Of a DNA stretch of 64,000 nt, positions 35,512 to 44,418 are shown in pieces. The first letter of the stretch is position 1. Each line of letters opens with the position of its first letter. The notes under the pieces are model-generated. The model searched no databases and had not been told where the DNA came from. It was given only the letters and a program-made list of their open reading frames with translations. The stretch is from Calditrichia bacterium (GTDB lineage Bacteria > Calditrichota > Calditrichia > RBG-13-44-9 > J075): the NCBI GenBank assembly GCA_028284905.1, contig JANQQU010000073.1:184395-248394 (forward strand), written 5' to 3'. Made by a program: the position numbers and the translations under genes.

Positions 35512-37377
35512 TTAGCGCAATAAAACCATTTTTCGCTGTTGCACAAAAGCCCCCATCCTGAGACGATAATAATAGACACCACTCCCCGCTTGAGCCCCTC
35601 CTTCATCCCGGCCATTCCATTGAATGGCATATTCCCCGCTTCCTTGTGACTGATTATTCACCAAAGTGCGAATTTTTTGCCCGAGCATATTAAAAATTTC
35701 CAAATTGACCGTGGCAGGATTCGGCAAAGAATAAGCAATCGTCGTTATCGGATTAAACGGATTGGGATAATTTTGCTTCAATAAAAAGCCAGCCGGCAGC
35801 TTATTCTCTGTTGAAATGCCAGTTACTCCGCCGTTTTCCGTTACGGTTATATATTGATTTGCGGAAATCCCGGAAAACACTTCCACGCTGCCGGATGGCC
35901 AGTTGATTATCAGTGTATCTACCTCGGCAGCATCTCCCAGCCCAAAATGTACCCGGAGATCATTCTGCCCGCGGTCGCCGGTAGGACTACCGGTAATGGT
36001 GCGCATTTGCCATGTTTGTTCCCCGAAGACGGACGCTTTTATTCGCACAGTTGCACCAATGGCTGTTCGGTTGGAAGTTGTGCCGATACAATCGATTTGG
36101 AGCCAGTTATTAGCGTTCCCCTGATCATTTCGATACAAATCATTATTTTGCGGGGCGCCGGTTGGCGTACTGGCATTGGCAATAAATAAATCCAGGTCAC
36201 CATCTTTGTCATAATCGGCCAGGGCGCAGCTATTTGATCCGCGGAAGTTGGTTGTAATATTCCCCAAGTCGGAAAAAGTCATTTGGGAAAAATTGCCGTT
36301 ACCTTCATTCCGAAAGACTCGCGCGGGGAAACCGGCCGTATTGGAGACAAACAGATCGATATCGCCATCATTATCATAATCGCCCCAGGTGCTGCCTAGC
36401 GTACTGGCAGGATCGGTGACGATTGATTGCCCGGTGATGCGCGTAAATGTGCTGCCGCCATCATTACGGTAGAGGTAATTAGGACCATCAAAATTACCGG
36501 TTAAGACGTCCATATCGCCGTCATTGTCGTAATCGCCCCAACTGGCCTGAAAATCACGATCGAAATGCGTGACCAGTCCCCCGCTGGTGATCTCATTAAA
36601 TGAATTAGCGCTGCCGGTTTCACTGAACTGACTTTGGAATAATCGATTATCTTCCGCTCCGCCCGGCAAAAAACGGCCGCTTTTCGCCAGCAAGACATCC
36701 TGATCGCCATCATTGTCAATATCGATCCAACTGCCGACGCCAGTGCTGGGATCGTCGCCATCCGGTAGAATGAATGGCAAGCTAATCGCACTAAAATTGC
36801 CGCTACCATCATTTTCGTAAAAGTAATCATCGGCACTGTGTAAATTTTCCGGCACGTGCAGGTCCAGCCAGCCATCGTTGTTGTAATCCACCCAGCTGCT
36901 ACTCCAGGTATAATTGGCATCATTTGCCGGAGGTTGCGTCGTTATTTTCGTGAAAGTATAATTGGGTGGTCCATCGTTTTTGTAGAGGAAATTCTTTTGG
37001 GCAGGCGCGGTAATTGGAAAGCTGGATCCACGGTTACTAACGTAAAGGTCGAGGTAGCCGTCATTATTATAATCAGCCCAAACCGCTGCATTCGTCGTCC
37101 CTCCATCATTTACGATGGCGCCAGTGGTAATGCGAGTAAATCCACCATTGCCGTCATTGCGATAAAGCAGATTATTTCCGGCGGTATTACAAACGAACAA
37201 ATCCGGGTAACCATCATTATTATAATCCCCCCAGCTACATCCGGTGCTGTAAGTACCATCAGAACTGGCAGCTGTGCTTATCCGGGTAAAGAACTGAGCC
37301 TGAAGCGCAGTGCCGCTGAGAAACAGAAGTAAGAAAATTGCAAGTATAAACCTGGTACGTAGTATATCGATTATCAT
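35512..37377 (-). CDS. T9SS-exported FG-GAP/VCBS repeat protein with UnbV domain
   Basis: 621 aa. Signal peptide ends near LQAQ (residue 28). Seven or so FG-GAP units follow, each with the calcium loop DYNNDGYPDLF or DYDNDGDIDLF (residues about 45-410). Residues about 415-510 are the UnbV/ASPIC domain (NNWLQIDCIGTTSNRTAIGATVRI ... IINWPSGSVEVFSGI). The last 90 residues are the sorting domain, opening with LKQNYPNPFNPITTIAYSLP and ending with YYYRLRMGAFVQQRKMVLLR. Likely a cell-surface or secreted binding protein. Related to 39417-41894. Confidence 0.92.
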   Translation of the reverse strand: MIIDILRTRFILAIFLLLFLSGTALQAQFFTRISTAASSDGTYSTGCSWGDYNNDGYPDLFVCNTAGNNLLYRNDGNGGFTRITTGAIVNDGGTTNAAVWADYNNDGYLDLYVSNRGSSFPITAPAQKNFLYKNDGPPNYTFTKITTQPPANDANYTWSSSWVDYNNDGWLDLHVPENLHSADDYFYENDGSGNFSAISLPFILPDGDDPSTGVGSWIDIDNDGDQDVLLAKSGRFLPGGAEDNRLFQSQFSETGSANSFNEITSGGLVTHFDRDFQASWGDYDNDGDMDVLTGNFDGPNYLYRNDGGSTFTRITGQSIVTDPASTLGSTWGDYDNDGDIDLFVSNTAGFPARVFRNEGNGNFSQMTFSDLGNITTNFRGSNSCALADYDKDGDLDLFIANASTPTGAPQNNDLYRNDQGNANNWLQIDCIGTTSNRTAIGATVRIKASVFGEQTWQMRTITGSPTGDRGQNDLRVHFGLGDAAEVDTLIINWPSGSVEVFSGISANQYITVTENGGVTGISTENKLPAGFLLKQNYPNPFNPITTIAYSLPNPATVNLEIFNMLGQKIRTLVNNQSQGSGEYAIQWNGRDEGGAQAGSGVYYYRLRMGAFVQQRKMVLLR

Positions 37378-37771
37378 TTTATTCGATCCTTTTCTTTATG
37401 TTCGAAAGAGATAATAGCATTGGCGCAAAGCTGGCAGGAGAGCATATTGCCGGGATATGCCATGTGCGCTCTGCATTCCGAATACTTTTTCCAGAATACC
37501 TCGTCGACAAGTTTCAAGCGTTATTTAATCGGGGAATAATCGATTATCTATGCCACAAACATGGGGTTTTCGGAAGGGAGAAAATTTTCCCGGAATGACG
37601 GCATGACGGAAAGAGAAGCAGTCAGAAATGTCAAAATGCTGCTAAGAAAAGCAGTCAGGAAACATTATACAATTGCGCGGGTCAATAATGTCTGAGAATT
37701 GCTTTCGGTTAAAATTGCGGTTTTTAGCTAGTGTTATTTCAAAAAAGGGTTAACCCCATAATGAGGAGCGG
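37378..37771. other. 394-bp intergenic region
   Basis: Lies upstream of the FG-GAP gene and downstream of the P-loop kinase gene. It has a short repeated word AAGCAGTCAG (near 37615 and 37650). A 66-codon plus-strand frame has no site or family. I see no clear promoter or RNA. Confidence 0.4.
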
Positions 37772-38248
37772 TTAGTTTTCCAATTGATGAATTGCCTCCA
37801 GAATTTCGGCCTCACTCGCCGGCCCGCTATTTTCGATGACCGCATTCCAGGGAAAAACAACGGTAGCAGCAATCGCATTATACTCGGCGATTTTTTCCAG
37901 GGGAATGGCAATTTGCGCAGTTGAATCCCGCGTTTGCACACGCTGCAGGCAAATGTCTGGCTTACAGGCGACTTTAATATATTTCAGACGATACTTCTTC
38001 TCTAAACGCGCCAGCATCCCCAGGCAGCCTTCACCGGCACCGAGGGTCTCAATCATTACCTTGTCATTGCTTAAAAATGCATTATCAATGGCCGTTTCTT
38101 CTACCAGCCAGCCATCGGTAGCTGTTTCAAGACTTAACCACAGCGGCTCTACTGCCAGAAAATGAATATCAGTTTGCCGGCCGACAAGTCTGCCGATATA
38201 CGTTTTCCCCGCCCCTTTCGGGCCGATGAGGAGATAAAGGGTTTTCAT
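37772..38248 (-). CDS. P-loop nucleotide kinase-like protein
   Basis: 158 aa from the second ATG. Walker A GPKGAGKT lies at residues 9-16; the arrangement (IGRLVGRQTDIHFLAVEPLW, then VMIETLGAGEGCLGML, then LKYIKVACKPDICLQRVQTRD) is that of shikimate kinase/adenylate-kinase-like folds with an Arg lid (RVQTRDS). A phosphate acceptor cannot be named. Lone gene, divergent from the beta-barrel gene. Confidence 0.78.
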   Translation of the reverse strand: MKTLYLLIGPKGAGKTYIGRLVGRQTDIHFLAVEPLWLSLETATDGWLVEETAIDNAFLSNDKVMIETLGAGEGCLGMLARLEKKYRLKYIKVACKPDICLQRVQTRDSTAQIAIPLEKIAEYNAIAATVVFPWNAVIENSGPASEAEILEAIHQLEN

Positions 38249-38263
38249 ATTTTCCGGCCTCAT

Positions 38264-38650
38264 AATTATTGCTGTTATTTATAAGCGCAATCTAAATAAT
38301 AAAGATTAGATTGTAGTGAGAATTAACTTTTTGTAATTTTCAACAAGCGGTTATATCGGAAAATAATGACGTTTTTAATTGATATATAACCCTTTATTTT
38401 TCGGAGAAAACAGCATTACCCAAACAAACGATGACCTTTTATTACATGATGCGAATCATCGACATTGAAAGCAGCTAAACGGTACGCCTGCGAATTTTTC
38501 ATCCTTACTCAACTGCTTCCTCTCCCCTACTTCTTTTTCAACTTTCAGCACGGCCCGGATCAAATCACCAGCTTTCCTCTCTTGCCAATTATCCGAACAA
38601 GGGTTCTATTTTTATGATTGTTGTATTTTCATATTAAACAGGAGGATACC
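38264..38650. other. 387-bp divergent intergenic region
   Basis: Contains a small hairpin CAATCTAA / TTAGATTG (38288-38313) near the kinase side, A+T-rich sequence, and the candidate promoter of the beta-barrel gene at 38582-38610. No other gene is seen. Confidence 0.45.
38582..38610 (+). promoter_or_regulatory. candidate sigma70 promoter of the beta-barrel gene
   Basis: TTGCCA (38582) and TCTATT (38605) separated by 17 bp, about 40 bp before the start codon. Five and four of six bases match consensus. Confidence 0.4.
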
Positions 38651-39280
38651 ATGAAACGCGTTTACTGTTTTTTGGGAATAGTTCTGCTCGTTTTCATGCT
38701 TGTACCGGTTAACGCCCAAACCAGCCTGGGCTTTATCGGGGGCTTGAACCTCGCTAATGTTAGCATCGATCCGGACATGGACGTGGATTGGAAGAACTTA
38801 AATGGACTTGCCGCCGGTGGCGTGCTGGATTTTCAGCTGGGTGATGCCGCCAGTATTCGGCTGGAGCCGATGTATCTGCAAAAAGGCACTATGGCAGAGG
38901 AGGGCGACAACAAGCTGGAATACAAAGCGAACTACCTGGAAGTGCCGGTTTTACTGAAATACGCTCTTGGCAGCGGAGAAGCAAAACCGTTTATTCTCGC
39001 CGGTCCATCGATCGGTTATTTATTGGATGCCAAACTGAAAGCAACGGAAGGCTCGGAGTCGATGGAGATGGACATCAAGGACGTTACCAAAAGTATCGAT
39101 TTAAGCCTTAATTTCGGCGCGGGATTTCTTGTTCCATTGGGGAAAAATTCCTGCTTCATCACTGCCCGCTACGCCCTGGGATTGACGAACGCGAATGATG
39201 ATCCGGAAGACAGCGAAACGGATATCAAAACTCGCGGTATTCAATTCCTGGCGGGAATTACTTTTCCGTTAGGGGGATAA
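38651..39280 (+). CDS. outer-membrane beta-barrel protein (PorT/OMP_b-brl_2-like)
   Basis: 209 aa from the ATG behind AGGAGG. A signal peptide ends near VNAQ. The rest reads as amphipathic strands starting with TSLGFIGGLNLANVSI and ending with RGIQFLAGITFPL, the standard closing strand. LEYKANYLEVPVLLKYALG and KPFILAGPSIGYLL are classic for the porin-like family of Bacteroidota/Chlorobi-type barrels. Probably an 8-stranded outer-membrane barrel; function is unknown. Confidence 0.88.
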   Translation: MKRVYCFLGIVLLVFMLVPVNAQTSLGFIGGLNLANVSIDPDMDVDWKNLNGLAAGGVLDFQLGDAASIRLEPMYLQKGTMAEEGDNKLEYKANYLEVPVLLKYALGSGEAKPFILAGPSIGYLLDAKLKATEGSESMEMDIKDVTKSIDLSLNFGAGFLVPLGKNSCFITARYALGLTNANDDPEDSETDIKTRGIQFLAGITFPLGG

Positions 39281-39416
39281 AAACAGGAAGCTAAAAATCT
39301 CCTAATACCTATTATTGTAAATCTGGTATTTCCAACTTTACCCGGAAGGGGCGCCACTTCATCTGGCAATAATCATGACTATGTGTAGATAGGTGGCGCT
39401 ATTCGGGTATTTGGCC

Positions 39417-41894
39417 TTATCGTAACAAAAGCATCTTTTTATTTTCCTGAAATTGACCAGCTGTCAAACGATAAAGGTAAATCCCACTGGCAACCATCTG
39501 CCCATTGCTATCCCGCCCATCCCACTGAATTTCATAATGTCCCGGCATTAAATCTTCTTTCAGCAAAACAGCAATCTCCTTTCCCAGCACATCGTAAACT
39601 GCCAATTTCACGAATCCGAATTCGGAAATCGAAAATCCGAGATAGGTGACCGGATTAAATGGATTAGGATAGTTTTGCAGTAATTCAAATTTATAAGGAT
39701 TTTCTCCGGAATAATCGCCCAAATCATTCACCTGACTGATCGTAAATCGAAAGCGCTTTTCAAATATTTGAACGCCCGGATTACGCTGCGCTTCGATGCG
39801 AATTTGCGGGAGATAAAAAAGTGGCGCCATAAGGTTGGGTCGAATAGTGAAGGTGATCGCTAGCGAATCATTCCCGGCGATACGCGCAGCGGCTGGAGCA
39901 ACGGATAATGCCGCACTGTCTGCATTAAAATAATCGCTGATAGAGACAAAAATAGAATCCGCGCCCGGTGCAGTATTGTAGATAAAGAATGTTGTCTCTA
40001 TTGAATCGAGATTTCCCGGAATACTACCGAGATCCAATTGCCCGGTATTTACAATCAGATTTGGCAGAACGCCGCTCACTTCGATGTAGTCCTCTCGCAA
40101 GAGGGTATTCGTTTCCTGGCCATTGGAAACGCTTAATTTTACTGAAAATTTTCCACCGGATTCTGCAGAAAACACCCAGGCTGGATTGGGGTCTGTAGCA
40201 TCGATAACGCCATCATTATCGAAATCCCATTCCCAGGAAATCGGGGGTGAATTTGGATCGTATTGGGAGACGTCATAAAACTGCACCATCAGCGCAGTAG
40301 TGTCCGCACCAATGGTTTCATCACCGTAAAAATTCGCCCGCAGAAACCCGGCAGGAATTTCCTCAAGCACAGTAAGGTGTTGATCGACTGAAACATTCTC
40401 GACGATTTGCACGATGCCGGAAGGCCATTCGATAATCAATGAATCCACTACCTGCGCATCCCCCAAACCGAAGTGTGCGGATTGTTCCCCCTGAAAGACG
40501 AAGGAGGTCGCCCCACCGGAAATCGTCCTTTTTTGCCGGACAACATTTCCTCCAATAGGCGCCACCAAACCAATTTTTACACCTATGCCAGATCTGTTTG
40601 AGAGCACTCCCTGGCATTCCACTTTCAACCAGTGATTTTCATTACCTCGATTATTGCGAATCAGATAATTCGGTTGCGGCGAACCATTTGGCTGAGGAGG
40701 AATGGCATAGGTAAGCACGTAAAGGTCGAGGTCACCATCATTGTCATAATCACCCCAGTTGCCGCCTTGTGGTGTGGGCATGCCAGTGAGAATGCCTCCT
40801 ACATCCGTCATGGTCATCTTCTCAAATTGCCCGCTGCCCTCATTGCGATACAGCGCCGGAGCCACCGGGTCGCTGGCAAAACGAGCAACGAATAAATCGA
40901 GGTCACCATCATTGTCATAGTCCCCCCAAACCCCGAAGGTGCTGCTGGTTGCATCGCTGGTTATCGGCGTGTTCGTCACCGGAGAAAAAGTGCCGTTGCC
41001 ATTATTGGCATAGAGGCGATCCACCCGATTGCCGGTAAAAGCAATGTAGACATCTTCGTCACCATCATTGTCATAATCTCCCCAGCTGCTACTAATATCG
41101 AATTGATTTCCTTCGTCTGTTAATCCGCTATTGGTCACTGCTTCGAAATGATTCGGATTGCCGGTTTCCATTAGCATACTTTTATAAAGTTCATTGGGAA
41201 ACTGCCAGTTCAGCAGAAACAAATCCTGGTCGCCATCATTATCATAATCGATCCAGACGTCGTGCGTACCAAAGCCGGGGCGTTGCTGCAGAACAGACAG
41301 ATGAGTCAAACGCTGGAAGTTATCATTGCCATTATTGCGATAGAATAAGTCCTCGGTAGCATTGCCGCCCTGGCTAATTGATGCCCCGGTGGAGAAAAGA
41401 TCGAGGTCCCCATCCTGATCATAGTCAATCCAACTCGCAGAAGGACTGGCATTGAGGTCGTTCCCGATATCGATTAGGGTGAGATCAAAGTTCGGCGGGC
41501 CGTTATTTTTGTAGAGAAAGTTTGGCGCCATAGTGTTACCGCCCGGAGTCGTTACAAACTGACAGAGATACATATCCAGGAAACCGTCATTGTTATAATC
41601 TCCCCAAAGTCCGAGATTGCTGACGCCGAGATTCATCAAAAAATGCCCACCGGTAATTTCCGAGAAGGTGCTGTCACCATTGTTTATATAAAGATGCTTT
41701 TCGTTTTCTGCCAGGGCATAGAGATCGAGGAATCCATCATTATTGAAATCATTCCAACTGGCACCGGTGCTGAGCATGGAATCCGTAACGATTGGGCCGA
41801 TATTGGTGACACGGGTAAAAAACTGCCCGTGCAAATTGACACTAATAATCAGTATGAACTGAATTGATAAAATGATGCAAAATCGTTTTCTCAT
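39417..41894 (-). CDS. T9SS-exported FG-GAP/UnbV/PKD protein
   Basis: 825 aa, GGAGAG before the ATG. Signal peptide ends near LHGQ. FG-GAP calcium loops (DYNNDGFLDMY, DYDNDGDQDLF, DYDNDGDEDVY and others) cover about 30-420. The UnbV domain (NHWLKVECQGVLSNRSGIGVKI ... IIEWPSGIVQIVENV) lies at about 425-515. A PKD-type domain follows (PPISWEWDFDNDGVIDATDP ... GKFSVKLSVSNG), then a beta domain, then the sorting domain (LLQNYPNPFNPVTYLGFSIS ... YLYRLTAGQFQENKKMLLLR). Paralogue of 35512-37377 with extra domains. Likely surface-attached. Confidence 0.92.
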   Translation of the reverse strand: MRKRFCIILSIQFILIISVNLHGQFFTRVTNIGPIVTDSMLSTGASWNDFNNDGFLDLYALAENEKHLYINNGDSTFSEITGGHFLMNLGVSNLGLWGDYNNDGFLDMYLCQFVTTPGGNTMAPNFLYKNNGPPNFDLTLIDIGNDLNASPSASWIDYDQDGDLDLFSTGASISQGGNATEDLFYRNNGNDNFQRLTHLSVLQQRPGFGTHDVWIDYDNDGDQDLFLLNWQFPNELYKSMLMETGNPNHFEAVTNSGLTDEGNQFDISSSWGDYDNDGDEDVYIAFTGNRVDRLYANNGNGTFSPVTNTPITSDATSSTFGVWGDYDNDGDLDLFVARFASDPVAPALYRNEGSGQFEKMTMTDVGGILTGMPTPQGGNWGDYDNDGDLDLYVLTYAIPPQPNGSPQPNYLIRNNRGNENHWLKVECQGVLSNRSGIGVKIGLVAPIGGNVVRQKRTISGGATSFVFQGEQSAHFGLGDAQVVDSLIIEWPSGIVQIVENVSVDQHLTVLEEIPAGFLRANFYGDETIGADTTALMVQFYDVSQYDPNSPPISWEWDFDNDGVIDATDPNPAWVFSAESGGKFSVKLSVSNGQETNTLLREDYIEVSGVLPNLIVNTGQLDLGSIPGNLDSIETTFFIYNTAPGADSIFVSISDYFNADSAALSVAPAAARIAGNDSLAITFTIRPNLMAPLFYLPQIRIEAQRNPGVQIFEKRFRFTISQVNDLGDYSGENPYKFELLQNYPNPFNPVTYLGFSISEFGFVKLAVYDVLGKEIAVLLKEDLMPGHYEIQWDGRDSNGQMVASGIYLYRLTAGQFQENKKMLLLR

Positions 41895-42017
41895 CTTCTC
41901 TCCGGTTTTTTGTTACCGGAGATACTATAAATCAATTACGAACGAAAATCGCCCCAGCGTATAGGATGAGACTTTTTTATGGTTTTATGTTGCGTAAAAT
42001 TGGTATGTACGCCGCCC

Positions 42018-42100
42018 GCCCGGGACGCGCGTCCCGGGCTATTTTGGGGCGCCCTTGCGGGCTAATTCGTATCTCGTTCCCAAACTCCGGAGTTTGGGAA
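42018..42100. repeat. two perfect palindromes, GTTCCCAAACT-type element
   Basis: A 22-bp perfect palindrome at 42018-42039 (half GCCCGGGACGC) is followed 38 bp later by a 24-bp perfect palindrome at 42077-42100 (half TTCCCAAACTCC). Related hairpins lie at 51885-52003. The block sits just past the AraC-type gene stop. Confidence 0.8.
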
Positions 42101-42129
42101 TTCGTATTTGGCGAAGGTCTGATAATACG

Positions 42130-43278
42130 TTAATGCACCAGTGAGTGGGACTTAACGTATTGCGAAGGCGTTTTTCCAGTATGTTTTTTAAAGGCGCGAT
42201 GGAATGATGCTTTGCTGCTGAAGCCGGCTTCGTAGGCAATAGCGAGATTGGTGAGATGATTGAATTCCGGATCAAGCAACTTCTGCTGCACTTCCTTTAC
42301 CCGGTATTGATTAACAAAATCGAAAAAATTCACCTTGAGATTCTGATTGAGCACTTGCGAAAGCTGGTTAGTAGAAAGTGAGAGCTGCCCGGCTAAATCC
42401 GGCAGTTTCAGCTCGCTGTTCAGATAGGGTTTTTCGGTTTCCATCGACTGAAGTAATCGCTGAATGTATTCCTCGGCCAGTTCGCTTGTGAGTGCTGAAT
42501 GCCGATATTTCCCGGCGGCTTTCCCGATACTTAGCGGTGCAAAAATTACCGACTGGCGGATAGCCAGGTAACCAATTGCATAAATGACAGCTGCCCGGGA
42601 AAGGGCGAGCACGTTCTCCACTGCAATAATGTATTTTCGCAGCAGAAAAAATAGTAATGCGACAGTGAATACGCCCATTAACCCCAGCATTAAGACCGCC
42701 AGTTTCTTTATCCACTCTACATAAATCGCGGCGTGATTGGCGTAAATTTCCTTCAACTGACGTTCATGCAGCTTTAGAAACCGAGAGGTAAGATACATAT
42801 AAACAGCAGTTTGCAGAATATTCAAGCCCATGTCAAAGAAGCCGCTAATCCAGTAGATGAAGTAGCGGGAATTTATTATCGCAGGAATGCTTTTGGGCAA
42901 TACACCCAGTGTTATCAAATATGCCGGCAGGTAGTTGATAAAACATAACAGGAAGAGCAAAAAATGCGGCCAGACTTTCTGATCGCGAAAATCGATCTTT
43001 TTGAAAAGGGAGATGGCATATAGGTAAAATAATGGCCCGATCAGGTAAATCACCGGGGTGGTAAAGAAGATGAAATGACGATGATCGTCAATCACAAAAA
43101 AACCGGACTTCGCCAACAGCGATTCAGTGAGCAGCACGGTGATACTAAGCGTGAGAAAAGCCAGAAAGATGTTGGCGGTTTTATTACGTTTATGAAAAGC
43201 TAAGACGAAGAACAATAAATAGCCCTGGGAAATAGCAGCGAGATAGAGAATTGACCAAATGTCCAGAGTAAATTTCAT
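42130..43278 (-). CDS. AraC-family regulator with membrane N-terminus
   Basis: 382 aa. Residues 1-250 have seven predicted helices (LYLAAISQGYLLFFVLAFH, FFTTPVIYLIGPLFYLYAI, FLLFLLCFINYLPAYLITL and others), a sensor type frequent in FCB bacteria. Residues about 275-378 are the double helix-turn-helix: LKLPDLAGQLSLSTNQLSQVLNQNL and NLAIAYEAGFSSKASFHRAFKKHTGKTPSQY. Likely membrane-bound sensing of an unknown signal with direct DNA binding. Target genes unknown. Confidence 0.88.
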   Translation of the reverse strand: MKFTLDIWSILYLAAISQGYLLFFVLAFHKRNKTANIFLAFLTLSITVLLTESLLAKSGFFVIDDHRHFIFFTTPVIYLIGPLFYLYAISLFKKIDFRDQKVWPHFLLFLLCFINYLPAYLITLGVLPKSIPAIINSRYFIYWISGFFDMGLNILQTAVYMYLTSRFLKLHERQLKEIYANHAAIYVEWIKKLAVLMLGLMGVFTVALLFFLLRKYIIAVENVLALSRAAVIYAIGYLAIRQSVIFAPLSIGKAAGKYRHSALTSELAEEYIQRLLQSMETEKPYLNSELKLPDLAGQLSLSTNQLSQVLNQNLKVNFFDFVNQYRVKEVQQKLLDPEFNHLTNLAIAYEAGFSSKASFHRAFKKHTGKTPSQYVKSHSLVH

Positions 43279-43323
43279 GGTACTATCTTCTCTCCGGGAT
43301 AGAAATTTTCTTTCGTTTCGATT

Positions 43324-44418
43324 TTACTGCCAGAACTTCGCTGCGAATTGATTAGCTTGTTGCTCAATTTGTCTTAAGACTTCGGGAGGTGAATTTTGCG
43401 CCAAACGATGCCATTGATTCTGATATTGAGCAGCATTAGGATCCGCTTGGCTTGAAGCAGCAAAATGAGCCAACAGCGTCCAAAAAAGCCCCGCAGATAA
43501 ATTTTGCGCCACACCCTCTCCTCCTAAATAAATGGCGGCAAGATTCCCACAAGCTTCGACGATGCGTTTTTCTGCGCCTTTATTGTACCAATAAATCGCT
43601 TTTTGAATATCTTTATTAACTCCTTCGCCAGCATGGTAAACTAATGCCAAACTGTGCATGGCAGACCCATGTCCCGAATTTGCAGCCTTTTCAAACCATT
43701 GAATCGCCTGTTGACTGTCAGAAGGCCCATCATCGCCGCGACGATGAATATGCCCCAGGCTATACTGCGCTTCGGCATGTCCTTGACTGGCCGCCTTCTC
43801 ATACCATAATTTGGCCTGTGTCCAGTCCTGTAATACATCACTACCAGCAGCATATAATTGCCCCAGTCTGTTTTGCGCCGGCGCGACTCCCCGTTCTGCT
43901 GCCGCTCGGAGCCAGAAAATCGCTCGTTTATTATTCGTCTGAACTCCCTGCCCACTGACATACAACCTGAACAGCTGATATTGTGCATCTGGATAACCAT
44001 TATTCGCGGCTTCGGAAAACCAATATAGCCCCTGTTCAAAATTCGGTTCCCCTGCTTTTCCCGAACAATAAAGGGTGGCGAGATTATACTGCGCCATCGC
44101 AAATCCTTGCCGGGCTGCACGGTCAAACCACTCTATCGCTTTTTCAACATCCCGCTCTCCACCTATCCCTTCTGCAAGCATATGGCCAAGCATATTTTGT
44201 GCATGGGGTTCATTCGCTTTGGCAGCTGACTGATAATATTCTCTGGCAATATTTTCCTCTTTTTCAACTCCGATGCCATTTAGGAACATATCTCCCAGAT
44301 ACATCTGGGCAACCGAATGATTGTTCTCTGCCAGCGGCTTTAGTTTTTGCAGGGCAAGGGCGTAATTCCCTGCATGGTAGTGAGCCATAGCCTCATTGAA
44401 TTCAAGATTATTTGCCAT
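43324..44418 (-). CDS. Sel1-repeat protein overlapping the TIR-WD40 gene
   Basis: 364 aa, with eight 36-residue Sel1 units from about residue 34 to 325 (AQNMLGHMLAEGIGGERDVE, AQYNLATLYCSGKAGEPNFE, AQYSLGHIHRRGDDGPSDSQ and others). The C-terminal tail ends in a helix. No signal peptide, so probably cytosolic. Its ATG is inside the last codons of the TIR-WD40 gene (11-nt overlap), which implies coupled translation and a shared function. Sel1 repeats mediate protein contacts. Confidence 0.9.
   Translation of the reverse strand: MANNLEFNEAMAHYHAGNYALALQKLKPLAENNHSVAQMYLGDMFLNGIGVEKEENIAREYYQSAAKANEPHAQNMLGHMLAEGIGGERDVEKAIEWFDRAARQGFAMAQYNLATLYCSGKAGEPNFEQGLYWFSEAANNGYPDAQYQLFRLYVSGQGVQTNNKRAIFWLRAAAERGVAPAQNRLGQLYAAGSDVLQDWTQAKLWYEKAASQGHAEAQYSLGHIHRRGDDGPSDSQQAIQWFEKAANSGHGSAMHSLALVYHAGEGVNKDIQKAIYWYNKGAEKRIVEACGNLAAIYLGGEGVAQNLSAGLFWTLLAHFAASSQADPNAAQYQNQWHRLAQNSPPEVLRQIEQQANQFAAKFWQ

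Noticed and set aside
37398..37598. 66-codon plus-strand frame between the FG-GAP gene and the P-loop gene
   Set aside because: No ribosome-binding site, no family and on the opposite strand to its neighbours.
39340..39405. Hairpin GCGCCAC / GTGGCGC between the beta-barrel and FG-GAP genes
   Set aside because: Stem is only 7 bp with a long loop and no T-run; too weak to list as a terminator.
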